The notes below the pieces were generated by a model that had not been told where the DNA came from, did no database searches, and saw only the letters and a program-made list of their open reading frames with translations. DNA of 64,000 nucleotides from Bacteriovoracaceae bacterium. GTDB lineage: Bacteria > Bdellovibrionota > Bacteriovoracia > Bacteriovoracales > Bacteriovoracaceae. Of this stretch, positions 7,586 through 18,673 are shown piece after piece. The first letter of the stretch is position 1, and every line of letters starts with the position of its first letter. The position numbers were made by a program, and so were the translations under genes. The stretch lies in NCBI GenBank assembly GCA_018675575.1, contig JABGXW010000162.1, positions 62,001 through 126,000 of the forward strand. The letters are read 5' to 3'.

Positions 7586-9025
7586 TTACTTACCTATGCA
7601 AAAATTTTCAAAGACGTTGTTAAGTACTTGACTTTGCGTGAAAACTCCAGTAAGTGTTTGAATTTCTATGGATAATAAATTGAGTTCATTGGATATAATG
7701 GCCATATCTGTTTCACATTCTATAAGTGACTGAAATCTTTTAAACCTAAGGTAAATAGAGTTTATTTGCTCTCTATGTCTAGGAAGAATTATGGGTGATT
7801 TTTCTTGTAATTTAGAGTACTTAGACCAAACGTCCGCCTTAAGTCGCCCCACGCCAAAGGGCAGTGGTTCTATGGGGGCCATACCAGAAAATGGTTCTAT
7901 AGGACCAATTCCAGAAAATGGTTCTATAGGACCAATATCTGTTAAATTGGCCTTAAGAAACTTTTTATTACTAAATAGAGCTGAATACTTCAATAAGCTT
8001 TCTGAAAAATCAAATCGGTCTGAGTGTGACAGAATGCAAAGATCGAAATCTTTTGCCTGCTGAAAATCTTTTTTAAAATTTGGATCAGTCGGATCAATCA
8101 CCAATACGCTATAAAAACACAAATCTCTAAGTGATTTAGTGCGTTCAATACCTTCGGATTCAATTACTTCCTTGGTATCTCGCAATCCAGCAGTATCGAC
8201 TAATTTAAAATGATGCCCCTCAAGGTTAATATATTCAGTTATAAAATCTCGCGTAGTTCCGGCCTGATTTGAAACTATACTTCTTTGATTATTTAACAAT
8301 GAATTAAAGAGACTGGATTTACCTGCATTTACTGGCCCAAATAAAACTATCTCTGGTGACAAAAGTGTAGAATATTCGCAAGAAGCTCTTTCATGGAGTC
8401 TTTCTAAAAAGTCTTGTAGATCTCTAATTGATCTATCTTTTTCAGACTCGAATGATTCTTCACCAACATCATCAATAAAATCTATTCCAAGTTCAATAGA
8501 AGAACATAGCCTTACTATAAGTTTCTCTAGCTGCAGATAAGCATCATGGAGTTCTCCACATAGACTTTTTAAACCTTCGTTGATACAGAAATTTGATTGA
8601 CTATTAAGTATAAGATCTAGACCCTCTACCTGTGAAAGGGTTAACTTTTTATTTTCTAAAGCGCGAAGAGTAAATTCTCCAGGTTCAGCTTTTCTAACAT
8701 TAGAATTAACAATAAAAAGTTGTAAAATATTTTTAATAATAAATGGGTTACCATGACATGAAATTTCTAAGATATTTTCAGCATTGTAGCTTTTTGGTCC
8801 CTGATAATAGGTTAAAACTACATCATCTATTAGCTTACCCTCTAATGGGTGCAATAGTTTGGTATGGTAAACATGTCGTGGTTTTAAAAATGACAAATTA
8901 GTTGCAAAATAATTTTGGAATTGCGTAAGAATATCAAAACCTGAAATTCTTATAATAGAAATAGCAGAGGAGTTATTTTCCCCCGTAGCACATGCTATAA
9001 TTGGACCAGATTGGGAGTGATCCAT
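7586..9025 (-). CDS. mnmE: tRNA modification GTPase MnmE (TrmE), atypical G4 and repeat insert
   Basis: Dimeric GTPase that works with MnmG on U34 of tRNA. The 479 residues show the folate-binding N-domain, a helical domain interrupted by the G domain, and the canonical C-terminal tail FCIGK. G1 is GPVNAGKS (230-237), G2 TTRD (257-260) and G3 DTAG (277-280). The G4 position, normally NKxD, reads SHSD (333-336). Just after it, residues 364-388 are three imperfect repeats of the type GPIEPFSG, encoded by 27-bp DNA repeats, in the stretch where the G5 region and a link to the helical domain are expected. The flanking domains are intact, so the gene is probably functional but altered. Confidence 0.93.
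   Translation of the reverse strand: MDHSQSGPIIACATGENNSSAISIIRISGFDILTQFQNYFATNLSFLKPRHVYHTKLLHPLEGKLIDDVVLTYYQGPKSYNAENILEISCHGNPFIIKNILQLFIVNSNVRKAEPGEFTLRALENKKLTLSQVEGLDLILNSQSNFCINEGLKSLCGELHDAYLQLEKLIVRLCSSIELGIDFIDDVGEESFESEKDRSIRDLQDFLERLHERASCEYSTLLSPEIVLFGPVNAGKSSLFNSLLNNQRSIVSNQAGTTRDFITEYINLEGHHFKLVDTAGLRDTKEVIESEGIERTKSLRDLCFYSVLVIDPTDPNFKKDFQQAKDFDLCILSHSDRFDFSESLLKYSALFSNKKFLKANLTDIGPIEPFSGIGPIEPFSGMAPIEPLPFGVGRLKADVWSKYSKLQEKSPIILPRHREQINSIYLRFKRFQSLIECETDMAIISNELNLLSIEIQTLTGVFTQSQVLNNVFENFCIGK
7865..7945. repeat. Three 27-bp tandem repeats inside mnmE
   Basis: Units start at 7865, 7892 and 7919, each beginning TGGTTCTAT. Units 2 and 3 carry the 16-mer TGGTTCTATAGGACCA, while unit 1 has the variant GGTTCTATGGGGGC. 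The second unit is followed by ATTCCAGAAAA, the first by a close variant, and the third is incomplete. The 27-base period keeps the mnmE frame. The core also occurs outside coding DNA at 3184 and (variant, inverted) at 23728. Confidence 0.85.
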
Positions 9026-9031
9026 TTCTGA

Positions 9032-10552
9032 TTAATCCGTTAATCTATAAACTAATAATTGTTGACCAATACCAAATGCAGTCGATACAGCAATATAAAG
9101 ATTTAAACCTGCCGGTAAATCTTTCATAATAAAACCAAAAATAAGCGGCATAAACATCATAACTTTTTGCTGAGTTGGATCTGCTGAAGTTGAGGGTGTT
9201 AATTTTTGTTGTATAAACATAGTAATTGCCATGATTACCGGTAGAACATAATAAGGATCAGCGATTGATAGATCATGTATCCAACCGTAAAATGGAGCAC
9301 CAACCAATTCTACAGCACCATAGAGCACACGATAAAAAGCAAAGAAAATTGGCATTTGAAGCAGCATTGGTAAACATCCACCTAAAGGGTTGGCTCCCGC
9401 TTGCTTGAAAAGCGCCATGGTTTCTTTTTGCATTCTTGGTGGATCGTCTTTAAATTTTTCTTTTAATTTTGCCAATTCAGGTTGGATTTTTTGCATCTTT
9501 TTCATAGATTTGAATGAAGCAAATGAGAGAGGAAACAATAACATTCTTATAAAAATTGTGAGTAAAATGAGCGCAATTCCATAATTTGGGAAGTATGAGT
9601 AACATAATTGTAATCCCTTAAGCATAGGAACGGCAATAATACCTAAAATCCCAAAATCAATAGATAAGTCTAATTGGTTACCTAGGTCTTTTAAAGTGTC
9701 GTAGTTTTTCTTAATAAAAACATAATCGCCTGAAAAATTCGTAACTGGCCTTGAAAGGTCGACTACAAAATCAGAACTCTTTTCAAAAGATCTGAACTTA
9801 ACAGGTTGTTTCTCGTGAAAAACAAAACCTGAAAAATGGTATTTGAAATCAACTCCAAACCATTTAAACTTTGCTTCCCCCGTTTCAGCATCCCCTACGG
9901 TTATTCGCTCAACTTCTTCTGCAAAATAAACATACTCACGATTTTGTTGAGTAGAAGTTTCTTCACTGGGTGAAGATTGTAAACGTATTCTATATTTAAA
10001 AGCAGTTGGAGAACTTAAATTAAATGCTAAGAGTCCTTTGTCATTTATCCTTAAAATGATTTTTATATTATATTTTTCGTTTAGTCCCTCAACACTATTT
10101 TCAGTCATTTGATTTTGGAAATCGAAATAAATCTTTTCTTCATTGTTTCCATTTAAAATTGATATGTTAAGTGGTTCAGTATGACCTACAACTTCGTCGA
10201 ATGAAAAAAAGGATTCGCTATTTTTAATATTTGAGAGTGTTAAATAAGATCCAATATTATATTCTCTTTTGTCATCTAAAAGCGTTATTGATTTTAATTC
10301 TAAAGCTTGGTTAGCATTATTTATATTTGAAGCTGATGTGGTTGATTTTATATTTTCAGATAGAGGTGCTTTTTTAGGCGCAGGGTTAAGAGCTGAACTG
10401 GCAGTTATAGCGGCTGGGTTAACTGTCTCCGATTTGAGAATTTCAGGAGTTGAAATTGGATGTTTAGGCGCAAAGAAAGCTTGCCATGTAAAAAGGACTA
10501 AGCCTGAAAGGACGACGGCCAATATGGCCCGTTTTTGTTCTGAATTAGTCAT
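9032..10552 (-). CDS. yidC: Membrane protein insertase YidC (Oxa1 family)
   Basis: Inner-membrane insertase and SecYEG partner, needed for F0 subunit c among others. The 506 residues have the Gram-negative plan: an N-terminal membrane anchor (about 8-27), a large periplasmic beta-sandwich domain (about 80-290) and the five-helix insertase core (about 310-500), with the conserved segments ALFKQAGANPLGGCLP and QMPIFFAFYRVLY. It starts with an 8-base overlap of yidD and is followed after 6 bases by mnmE, as in the classic rpmH-rnpA-yidD-yidC-mnmE order. Confidence 0.97.
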   Translation of the reverse strand: MTNSEQKRAILAVVLSGLVLFTWQAFFAPKHPISTPEILKSETVNPAAITASSALNPAPKKAPLSENIKSTTSASNINNANQALELKSITLLDDKREYNIGSYLTLSNIKNSESFFSFDEVVGHTEPLNISILNGNNEEKIYFDFQNQMTENSVEGLNEKYNIKIILRINDKGLLAFNLSSPTAFKYRIRLQSSPSEETSTQQNREYVYFAEEVERITVGDAETGEAKFKWFGVDFKYHFSGFVFHEKQPVKFRSFEKSSDFVVDLSRPVTNFSGDYVFIKKNYDTLKDLGNQLDLSIDFGILGIIAVPMLKGLQLCYSYFPNYGIALILLTIFIRMLLFPLSFASFKSMKKMQKIQPELAKLKEKFKDDPPRMQKETMALFKQAGANPLGGCLPMLLQMPIFFAFYRVLYGAVELVGAPFYGWIHDLSIADPYYVLPVIMAITMFIQQKLTPSTSADPTQQKVMMFMPLIFGFIMKDLPAGLNLYIAVSTAFGIGQQLLVYRLTD

Positions 10553-10811
10553 TATATGTCTCCAAATTATTTATTGAGTAATAATGACAACAATTCTTAT
10601 CAGGAATAGGATCATATCCGCCTAAATGGAATGGATGACATTTAAAAATACGTTTGCTTGAATACCATATGGCCAAATGAATGGGAAATTTTTCAAACAC
10701 TTGTTTTGCATAGCTAGAACATGATGGAATAAATCGGCAACGTGGTGGAAATAACGGGGAAATACAATATTGATAAATTTTTATGATCAATAAAAATAAT
10801 TGTTTAATCAT
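10545..10811 (-). CDS. yidD: Membrane protein insertion efficiency factor YidD
   Basis: Small membrane-associated protein that helps YidC-dependent insertion. The start MIKQLFLL at 10811 is preferred over an upstream ATG at 10832: it gives the family's usual N-terminus, an 88-residue product and an 8-base overlap with rnpA. The diagnostic motifs CRFIPSCSSYA and FKCHPFHLGGYDPIP are both present. It overlaps yidC by 8 bases, so rnpA, yidD and yidC are translationally linked. Confidence 0.94.
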   Translation of the reverse strand: MIKQLFLLIIKIYQYCISPLFPPRCRFIPSCSSYAKQVFEKFPIHLAIWYSSKRIFKCHPFHLGGYDPIPDKNCCHYYSINNLETYND

Positions 10812-11193
10812 GAACACCCGCCTGTGTTCCAAACTTTTGAAGTAGATAGACTTCTAATTTATTTAGCCCTGCTTCATAATCAAGTAATCCAGTTTCTATT
10901 GAATTTATTTTAAATATATGTGGTGAAATGGTCAGAAAAAGGTCTAAACCCGTAGTTTTTAACTCGGAGCTCCTAAAGAATTCTCGGTATTTGCGTTTTA
11001 GTTTATTGCGCAGGTGTGCCTTACAAACTTTTCGTGAAATTGAAATACCAATGCGTGAATGCCCGTTTAAATTTAATGTTTTTTTAAAATAAACACGAAA
11101 TAATGGATGATTAAATTTAAGACTATCATTTTTCAAATAAGCAAAATCTCGGAAATTTAAAAGTCTGAATTCTTTTCCAAATACATTTTTCAT
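10804..11193 (-). CDS. rnpA: Ribonuclease P protein component
   Basis: Protein cofactor of RNase P, which removes 5' leaders from tRNA precursors. The 129 residues contain the basic RNR-type helix RNKLKRKYREFFR, preceded by RIGISISRKV, both typical of RnpA. It is 14 bases downstream of rpmH and overlaps yidD by 8 bases, the standard origin-proximal gene order. Confidence 0.93.
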   Translation of the reverse strand: MKNVFGKEFRLLNFRDFAYLKNDSLKFNHPLFRVYFKKTLNLNGHSRIGISISRKVCKAHLRNKLKRKYREFFRSSELKTTGLDLFLTISPHIFKINSIETGLLDYEAGLNKLEVYLLQKFGTQAGVHD

Positions 11194-11207
11194 GATTGAA
11201 GGTGTAG

Positions 11208-11360
11208 CTACTTAGAACCAGTTGAAACTGTTAGTTGCTTACGTCCTTTAGCACGTCTTGCGGAAATAACATTTTTACCACCAGCTGTTGCCATCCTTTT
11301 TAAGAATCCATGAACTCTTAATCTTTTCTGTCTTTTTGGTTGCCATGTTCGTTTACTCAT
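11208..11360 (-). CDS. rpmH: Ribosomal protein bL34
   Basis: Fifty-residue, very basic protein beginning [19 protein letters not shown] with the conserved [23 protein letters not shown] core of bL34. Family length is 44-50, so it is complete; the tail QLTVSTGSK is slightly extended. It starts the minus-strand operon that runs away from dnaA, with rnpA 14 bases downstream. A sigma70-like promoter is visible upstream at 11400-11428. Confidence 0.97.
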   Translation of the reverse strand: MSKRTWQPKRQKRLRVHGFLKRMATAGGKNVISARRAKGRKQLTVSTGSK

Positions 11361-11399
11361 ATATACCTGCTCACTTCATTATTGTAGTTAAGAGATAAA

Positions 11400-11428
11400 T
11401 CAATACATAGAAACTGAATAAAGGTCAA
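11400..11428 (-). promoter_or_regulatory. Probable sigma70 promoter of the rpmH operon
   Basis: On the minus strand, TTGACC (complement of 11423-11428) and TATTGA (complement of 11400-11405) are separated by 17 bases, about 40 bases upstream of the rpmH start codon. The -35 box is a 5/6 match and the -10 box is weak. Confidence 0.45.
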
Positions 11429-11558
11429 TGGCCAATTGCGAAAAAAACGTAAAAAAGTAAAAAAAGTTGAAGTAGTTGAAATAGTGAAATGACAGACTTT
11501 GTAAAAAATTAGAGGGCATTCTTATTTGCCAAACATTTTGGGGCCCTGTTACAAAGTT

Positions 11559-11567
11559 TTTTACACA
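11559..11567 (+). promoter_or_regulatory. DnaA box upstream of dnaA
   Basis: TTTTACACA fits the relaxed DnaA-box consensus TTWTNCACA and lies 28 bases before the dnaA start codon, a location that would allow autoregulation. The surrounding run of CACACA makes a chance match possible. Confidence 0.45.
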
Positions 11568-11594
11568 CACACAAGATTATAACGAGGTAAATTG

Positions 11595-13259
11595 ATGGCA
11601 AGTCACGAATTCCCTTTTTCTCATTTTTTAAATCCGATTAACATAGAGAACAAAATAACTACTGAGAATAATGATGGTTTAAAACTTGAGAGAGATAACC
11701 AAATCGACACACTTCCTATTTCTGAAAACCAGGAAATCCCAAAATCTGAAGGTTTCAGTATAGAAGAACTTCGTTTTATCAATGCCGGAATTCTTGAGCA
11801 TCTTAAAAGTAATATTGCTACGCAGAAATTTGAAACGTATTTTGATAGTAATTTCAGTTTAATGCAGATCAAAAGAAATGAAGTCATTTTCAATGTCGCG
11901 ACAAACTTTATAAAAAATATAATAGAAGATCAGTTTAGAGAATTTTTAGGCCGAAGCCTAAGAGAAGTCCTTGGTAACAAGAATTTCAAAATAAGTATCC
12001 TAGTAAATAATCAACAGGTTATAACCGCATCTAATACATCTAATACATCTAATACATCTAATACATCTAATACATCTAATTTTATTTCTTCATTAGAAAG
12101 AGTAAACGAAAACAACATCATAAATAAGAAGAGTGTCAAAGAAAACACTTTCACATTGGATTTGAGCCCAACCAAAGAAGATCTTATCACTTCTGTTGAA
12201 TCTAAATATATTAATCATATGGAAAATAATTACGATGAAAGTAATATTGATCCATCAAAAACATTTTCAAATTTCATTACAGGACATTCAAACCAATTAG
12301 CTGTTGCATCAGCTATTGCTGTGGCCAGAAATCCAGGCAAATCTGGAAAATACCCGTCTCTTTATCTTCATAGTAATTCCGGGCTTGGAAAAACACATTT
12401 ATTAAATGCGGTGGCCAATGGAATTAAAGATCAGTTTCCTCATTTAAGAATATGTCTTATCACTGCACGAAATTTCCTTAAAGAAATGGTCGAATATATT
12501 AAAGACAATAATATTGAGCAATTTCAAAGAAAATATTCTGAAAAAGTTGATGTTCTCATGATCGATGATATTCATGAACTCAAAAATAAAAAAGGGACTC
12601 AGGATGAATTCTTTCATATTTTTAATGAACTCTATAATAAAGGTAAACAACTTATTTTCACATCTGATAAAGCTCCTGCAGAAATAGATGGAATACCAGA
12701 AAGAATAAAAACACGTCTTCAGTGGGGACTTGTTATAGATATTCAAAAACCAGACATAGAAACCAGAATTGCTATCCTTAAAAAGAAGGCCTTAGGTCTT
12801 GACCTCTATTTAAGTGATGATATTCTTACAAGTATAGCAACATCAATTAAATCTAATATTCGTGAACTAGAAGGCTCTCTAATAAAGCTATCAGCCTTTT
12901 CTGATGTTATGAAAATGGATATCGACATGGAGATGGTTAAAGATCTTCTCAAATTAAACAATTATACCGAAGAAAAAACTATCACACTTGAAGATATTGC
13001 AAAAATAACCAGCACTCATTACAGAATTCCTGTTGCAGATCTTAAATCAAAAGCCAGAAGTAAAGAAATTACCAAGGCCAGACATATAGCCATGTATCTC
13101 TCTAGAAAAATCATGCATACGACACAACAAGAAATTGGAAAGTTTTTTGGTGGCAGAGATCACACTTCAGTTATTCATGCTTTAAATAAAATCACCACTC
13201 AATTAAAAGTAGATGTGGCCCTCTCGAGAGATATTATTCAAATAGAAAGTCATCTTTAA
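11595..13259 (+). CDS. dnaA: Chromosomal replication initiator protein DnaA
   Basis: AAA+ ATPase that binds DnaA boxes and melts oriC. The ATG at 11595 is chosen over a TTG one codon earlier, because GAGG lies seven bases before it. The product is 554 residues, longer than most DnaA. Domain I is at about 60-135. A low-complexity linker contains five (S/N)TSN-type repeats. The AAA+ core has Walker A SGLGKTH around 260 and Walker B LMIDDIHEL near 320. Domain IV carries the signature GGRDHTSVIHALNKI near 520. It stands first in the plus-strand replication operon, divergent from rpmH. Confidence 0.98.
   Translation: MASHEFPFSHFLNPINIENKITTENNDGLKLERDNQIDTLPISENQEIPKSEGFSIEELRFINAGILEHLKSNIATQKFETYFDSNFSLMQIKRNEVIFNVATNFIKNIIEDQFREFLGRSLREVLGNKNFKISILVNNQQVITASNTSNTSNTSNTSNTSNFISSLERVNENNIINKKSVKENTFTLDLSPTKEDLITSVESKYINHMENNYDESNIDPSKTFSNFITGHSNQLAVASAIAVARNPGKSGKYPSLYLHSNSGLGKTHLLNAVANGIKDQFPHLRICLITARNFLKEMVEYIKDNNIEQFQRKYSEKVDVLMIDDIHELKNKKGTQDEFFHIFNELYNKGKQLIFTSDKAPAEIDGIPERIKTRLQWGLVIDIQKPDIETRIAILKKKALGLDLYLSDDILTSIATSIKSNIRELEGSLIKLSAFSDVMKMDIDMEMVKDLLKLNNYTEEKTITLEDIAKITSTHYRIPVADLKSKARSKEITKARHIAMYLSRKIMHTTQQEIGKFFGGRDHTSVIHALNKITTQLKVDVALSRDIIQIESHL
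12030..12080 (+). repeat. 9-bp microsatellite in the dnaA linker
   Basis: Five full copies of TCTAATACA plus a partial sixth encode repeated S-N-T within the flexible domain II of DnaA. The unit is in frame, so copy-number changes would alter linker length without a frameshift. Confidence 0.95.
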
Positions 13260-13286
13260 AAACTGTCTTAAATTAATGACCATATT

Positions 13287-13329
13287 AAGACTTAATATAT
13301 GTTGGCATGAACATATATTAAGTCTTTTT
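13287..13329 (+). terminator. Rho-independent terminator after dnaA
   Basis: A perfect 17-bp inverted repeat (13287-13303 with 13310-13326) around a 6-base GGCATG loop runs into a short T stretch, 27 bases after the dnaA stop. The stem is AT-rich but long, so it may terminate or cruciform at the edge of oriC. Confidence 0.65.
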
Positions 13330-13802
13330 ATGCATAAAAAATCTCAAGTTATTAATAACTTGATAACAATGTGAATAACTTTGTGTAAAGAAATTTTCTC
13401 TTTGGCCTTATAAACAAACGTCGATAGTAACTCACATAAACAATAAAAAATTTGTGGAAAATATTCATGAGTAATTAAAGGAACTTAGGTGACTAATTAA
13501 AGATTATAAACATATATGGGAAATAGAAAAATATAAATGTTTAAAATATGAATAAAAAATAATGAACATGTGAGTAAAGATGTGAGTAAAATTGAAAAAT
13601 TCATCAAATTTAACGCGATAAAAAATCATAAAATAGATTTATGTTGAAAGTTCTATGAAGAAACCATGAAAACTAGTTAAGAGAAGGATATTTCGATGAA
13701 TATACGAATTAATAATTGTTTAACATAAAAACTAAGTCACAATTATACAATGAAAAAAAGCTACAAACTATGGTAATTAATAACTTTCTTTGATTTATTA
13801 AC

Positions 13803-13811
13803 TTATCCACA
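13803..13811 (+). promoter_or_regulatory. Perfect DnaA box TTATCCACA next to a TAA-triplet run
   Basis: Exact match to the high-affinity DnaA box. Two bases later TAATAATAATAATAA (13813-13827) begins, followed by TATATATA. A DnaA box followed by a triplet-repeat DnaA-trio and an AT-rich unwinding segment is the basal unwinding layout described in other bacteria; the trio assignment is inferred. Confidence 0.75.
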
Positions 13812-13929
13812 GTAATAATAATAATAAATATATATAAGTAAGAGAAACAAAGGATTTATAAACATTCAAGACTTGCTTTCATATTCTATAAATTATAAAA
13901 ATCTAATATCGTTTATCAAAGGTTTTAAA

Positions 13930-15045
13930 ATGCAAGTACGAGTTGATACCCATATTTTTAGAGAAGCATTGAATAAAATTCTTACTGTAGTAGATAAGAA
14001 AAATACAAGGCCTATACTCACTTATACATTAGTAAATATTTCAGATGATTCAATCCAATTAATTGCAACAGATCTTGAAGTATCAGCTAAAGTAATAATT
14101 CCTGCTTTTACACAATCTAAAGGTACCTTTTGTGTAAATGCTAAGAATTTATTTGATATTCTAAGAGAATTACCAAATGGTGAAATTGATTTAGAAGTGC
14201 CAGTTGAAGAAAATATTCTTAATTTAAATGTTAGGGATATTCATTATAAGCTTTTAGTCTATAGTAACGAAGAATTTCCACATCTTTCATTTTCAAACGT
14301 AGAGAATGAGTTCCAAATAAACTCTAAACAAGTTTCAGAAATTATTACTAAAACTTCATATGCAATATCTAATGACGAAACGAGATTGTACCTTAATGGT
14401 ATCTTTTTGCAGGAAACAGATTCTAAACTAAGAGCAGTAGCAACTGATGGACATAGATTATCAATCTACGATTCTGAGTTGAATCAAACACAGATTGAAA
14501 CCTTAATTAATGGGATAATCATACCAAAGAAAGGTGTTCATGAGCTTAAAAAAATATCAGAAACTTTTCCAGACGCTATATTAAGGCTTTCAGTAGATGA
14601 TTCTTTTATGTATGTGAGTGCAGACGAAACATATTTTTTATCTATTAGGTTAATTGCCAGAGAGTATCCTAAGTACCAAGCAGTTATTCCTAGTAAAACT
14701 AGCTTTATGTTGAAAACTGATAAAGATATATTTTTAGATGCAGTTAGAAGAATAAGAATTATGTCTAATGAAAAATCAAATGGCGTAAGACTTCAAGTAA
14801 CAGGAACTGAATTAACACTTTCAGCTAATCATCCATCCTTAGGAGATGCTAGAGAAACAATAGCAGTTAATTATAATGGAAATGAATTAGAGATTGGTTT
14901 CAATGCAAAGTACCTAATTGATACTTTATCTTCGTTAGAAGAAGGGGAAGTGCTTTTTGAGATAAATAACGAACTAAGCCCAGTTATCTTAAAATCTGAA
15001 TCACTACCAAATTATTTAGGCGTTATTATGCCTTTAAAGCTTTAG
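13930..15045 (+). CDS. dnaN: DNA polymerase III subunit beta (sliding clamp)
   Basis: Ring-shaped processivity clamp for replication and repair polymerases. The start ATG at 13930 (MQVRVDTHIFREALNKI) aligns with the family N-terminus and follows AAAGG. An in-frame ATG at 13873 would add 19 residues inside the AT-rich origin region and is not preferred. The 371 residues match the usual 366-380 and form three similar clamp domains; the C-terminus ends in the family pattern P-N-Y-L-G-V-I-M-P-L-K-L. recF follows after four bases. Confidence 0.97.
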   Translation: MQVRVDTHIFREALNKILTVVDKKNTRPILTYTLVNISDDSIQLIATDLEVSAKVIIPAFTQSKGTFCVNAKNLFDILRELPNGEIDLEVPVEENILNLNVRDIHYKLLVYSNEEFPHLSFSNVENEFQINSKQVSEIITKTSYAISNDETRLYLNGIFLQETDSKLRAVATDGHRLSIYDSELNQTQIETLINGIIIPKKGVHELKKISETFPDAILRLSVDDSFMYVSADETYFLSIRLIAREYPKYQAVIPSKTSFMLKTDKDIFLDAVRRIRIMSNEKSNGVRLQVTGTELTLSANHPSLGDARETIAVNYNGNELEIGFNAKYLIDTLSSLEEGEVLFEINNELSPVILKSESLPNYLGVIMPLKL

Positions 15046-15049
15046 TCAA

Positions 15050-16138
15050 TTGAAGGTAGAAAAGCTACAGGTCACAAATTTTAGAAATCTAGAAGACCAG
15101 ATTATATCTTTCTCTGCAGGTATTAATTGTATCTTGGGAGAGAATGGAAATGGTAAAACAAATATTCTAGAGGCATTATATGTTTTAGCTACAAAAAAAT
15201 CTTTTCGTAAGAATGCAGGTTTTCCACAATATCTAGGAATGGATGGGGAAAAACAGGAAATATTATTTAATTCTGTTTTTAGAAGCGAAGAAGACAAGCA
15301 AATAAGTTTAAGCGGTAAAATGAATGAAGACGCATCTTCATTTTATATGAACGGAAAACCAATAAAACGCATTAATAATATTAAAATGGTCTTCATCAAT
15401 CCCTTTGATAGCTATTCATTTCATAATACTCCAGGCTTTAGAAGAACCTGGTTTAATCAGTATATATCAATGCTTTCTTGCAACTATAAAAAAACCTTAA
15501 CGAAATACAACACAGCACTGAGATTTAGAAATAATCTTTTATCCAAGAGGCCACCTCATTATCGAGATCAAGTCAATGCTATCGATAGGGAAATTGCGAA
15601 GCACTCTGTAATCATTATCAATGAAAGACTTAGATTTTTGGATGACATACATAGTTATTGTGGAGATATATTTAAAGAGATATTTTCTGAAAAACATGAC
15701 TTGAAAATTTCACTTGAATCTAAGTTCTTAAATTTAAATGAAAATGAGATTTTCGACGCGCTGCAAGAGGGGCTTGCGAGGGATATATTGATTGGGCGTA
15801 CGACATGTGGCGTTCATAAAGATGATTATATTCTCTTGTTCGATGGATTAAATTCATATGATTACTGTTCACTCGGCCAACAAAAAATGAGCTTTCTAAG
15901 CCTTCTATTTGCCTATATCAAGCTATTTAGGTATAAATTCAACTCGTACCCCATCGTATTAATTGATGATGTCTCTGGTGAACTAGACAAGTATCGATGG
16001 CGAAATTTAGTGAGCTACTTAGAAAAAAGTAATTTTCAAGTTTTAATCACCACTGCAAATGAAAAATTTAAGGAGGAGTTAGATCGTTTAGAGGATGCCA
16101 CCAGAATATTTATATCTTCAGGTTCTATTACTCAATGA
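15050..16138 (+). CDS. recF: DNA replication and repair protein RecF
   Basis: SMC-like ATPase that with RecO/RecR loads RecA at gaps. The start codon is TTG, four bases after dnaN, and gives the family N-terminus MKVEKLQVTNFRNLE. Walker A GENGNGKTN is at 30-38, an ABC-type signature SLGQQKMSFLSLL at about 280, and Walker B VLIDDVSGELD at about 305. At 362 residues the length is normal. recR, its partner, is encoded 44 kb away in this window (60483). Confidence 0.95.
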   Translation: MKVEKLQVTNFRNLEDQIISFSAGINCILGENGNGKTNILEALYVLATKKSFRKNAGFPQYLGMDGEKQEILFNSVFRSEEDKQISLSGKMNEDASSFYMNGKPIKRINNIKMVFINPFDSYSFHNTPGFRRTWFNQYISMLSCNYKKTLTKYNTALRFRNNLLSKRPPHYRDQVNAIDREIAKHSVIIINERLRFLDDIHSYCGDIFKEIFSEKHDLKISLESKFLNLNENEIFDALQEGLARDILIGRTTCGVHKDDYILLFDGLNSYDYCSLGQQKMSFLSLLFAYIKLFRYKFNSYPIVLIDDVSGELDKYRWRNLVSYLEKSNFQVLITTANEKFKEELDRLEDATRIFISSGSITQ

Positions 16139-16158
16139 GAAATTATTAATAACTATAA

Positions 16159-18648
<2,490 letters not shown>

Positions 18649-18673
18649 TTGTAATTAAAAAGGTTATTAATTA

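Larger units (their letters stand above)
13260..13929. other. oriC: Probable chromosomal origin oriC (dnaA-dnaN intergenic region)
   Basis: About 670 bases with no gene, extremely AT-rich, between dnaA and dnaN. It holds a hairpin after dnaA (13287-13329) and DnaA-box matches at 13370-13378 (TGTGAATAA, minus), 13453-13461 (TGTGGAAAA, minus) and 13803-13811 (TTATCCACA, perfect, plus). Two copies of the near-box TGTGAGTAA lie at 13569 and 13581. The perfect box is followed directly by a TAA-triplet run and TATATATAAG. Genes on both sides point away from this region or from the rpmH-dnaA gap, and parS/parAB lie 6-10 kb away, so the origin lies here or in the adjacent 11361-11594 gap. Confidence 0.8.

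Noticed and set aside
7865-7945. Frameshift or disruption of mnmE by the repeats
   Set aside because: The 27-bp period keeps the frame, and the C-terminal domain with FCIGK is intact.
7791-8063. Plus-strand open frame opposite the mnmE repeats
   Set aside because: It overlaps a well-supported essential gene on the other strand, and its repetitive content derives from the same repeats.
11592-11594. TTG as the dnaA start
   Set aside because: The adjacent ATG at 11595 has better spacing from GAGG and is the more common codon.
12030-12080. CRISPR-like array in dnaA
   Set aside because: Units are 9 bp, contiguous and in frame with no spacers; it is a coding microsatellite.
13873-13929. N-terminal extension of DnaN
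   Set aside because: The extra 19 residues come from AT-rich origin DNA and are not part of the clamp family N-terminus; AAAGG precedes the ATG at 13930.
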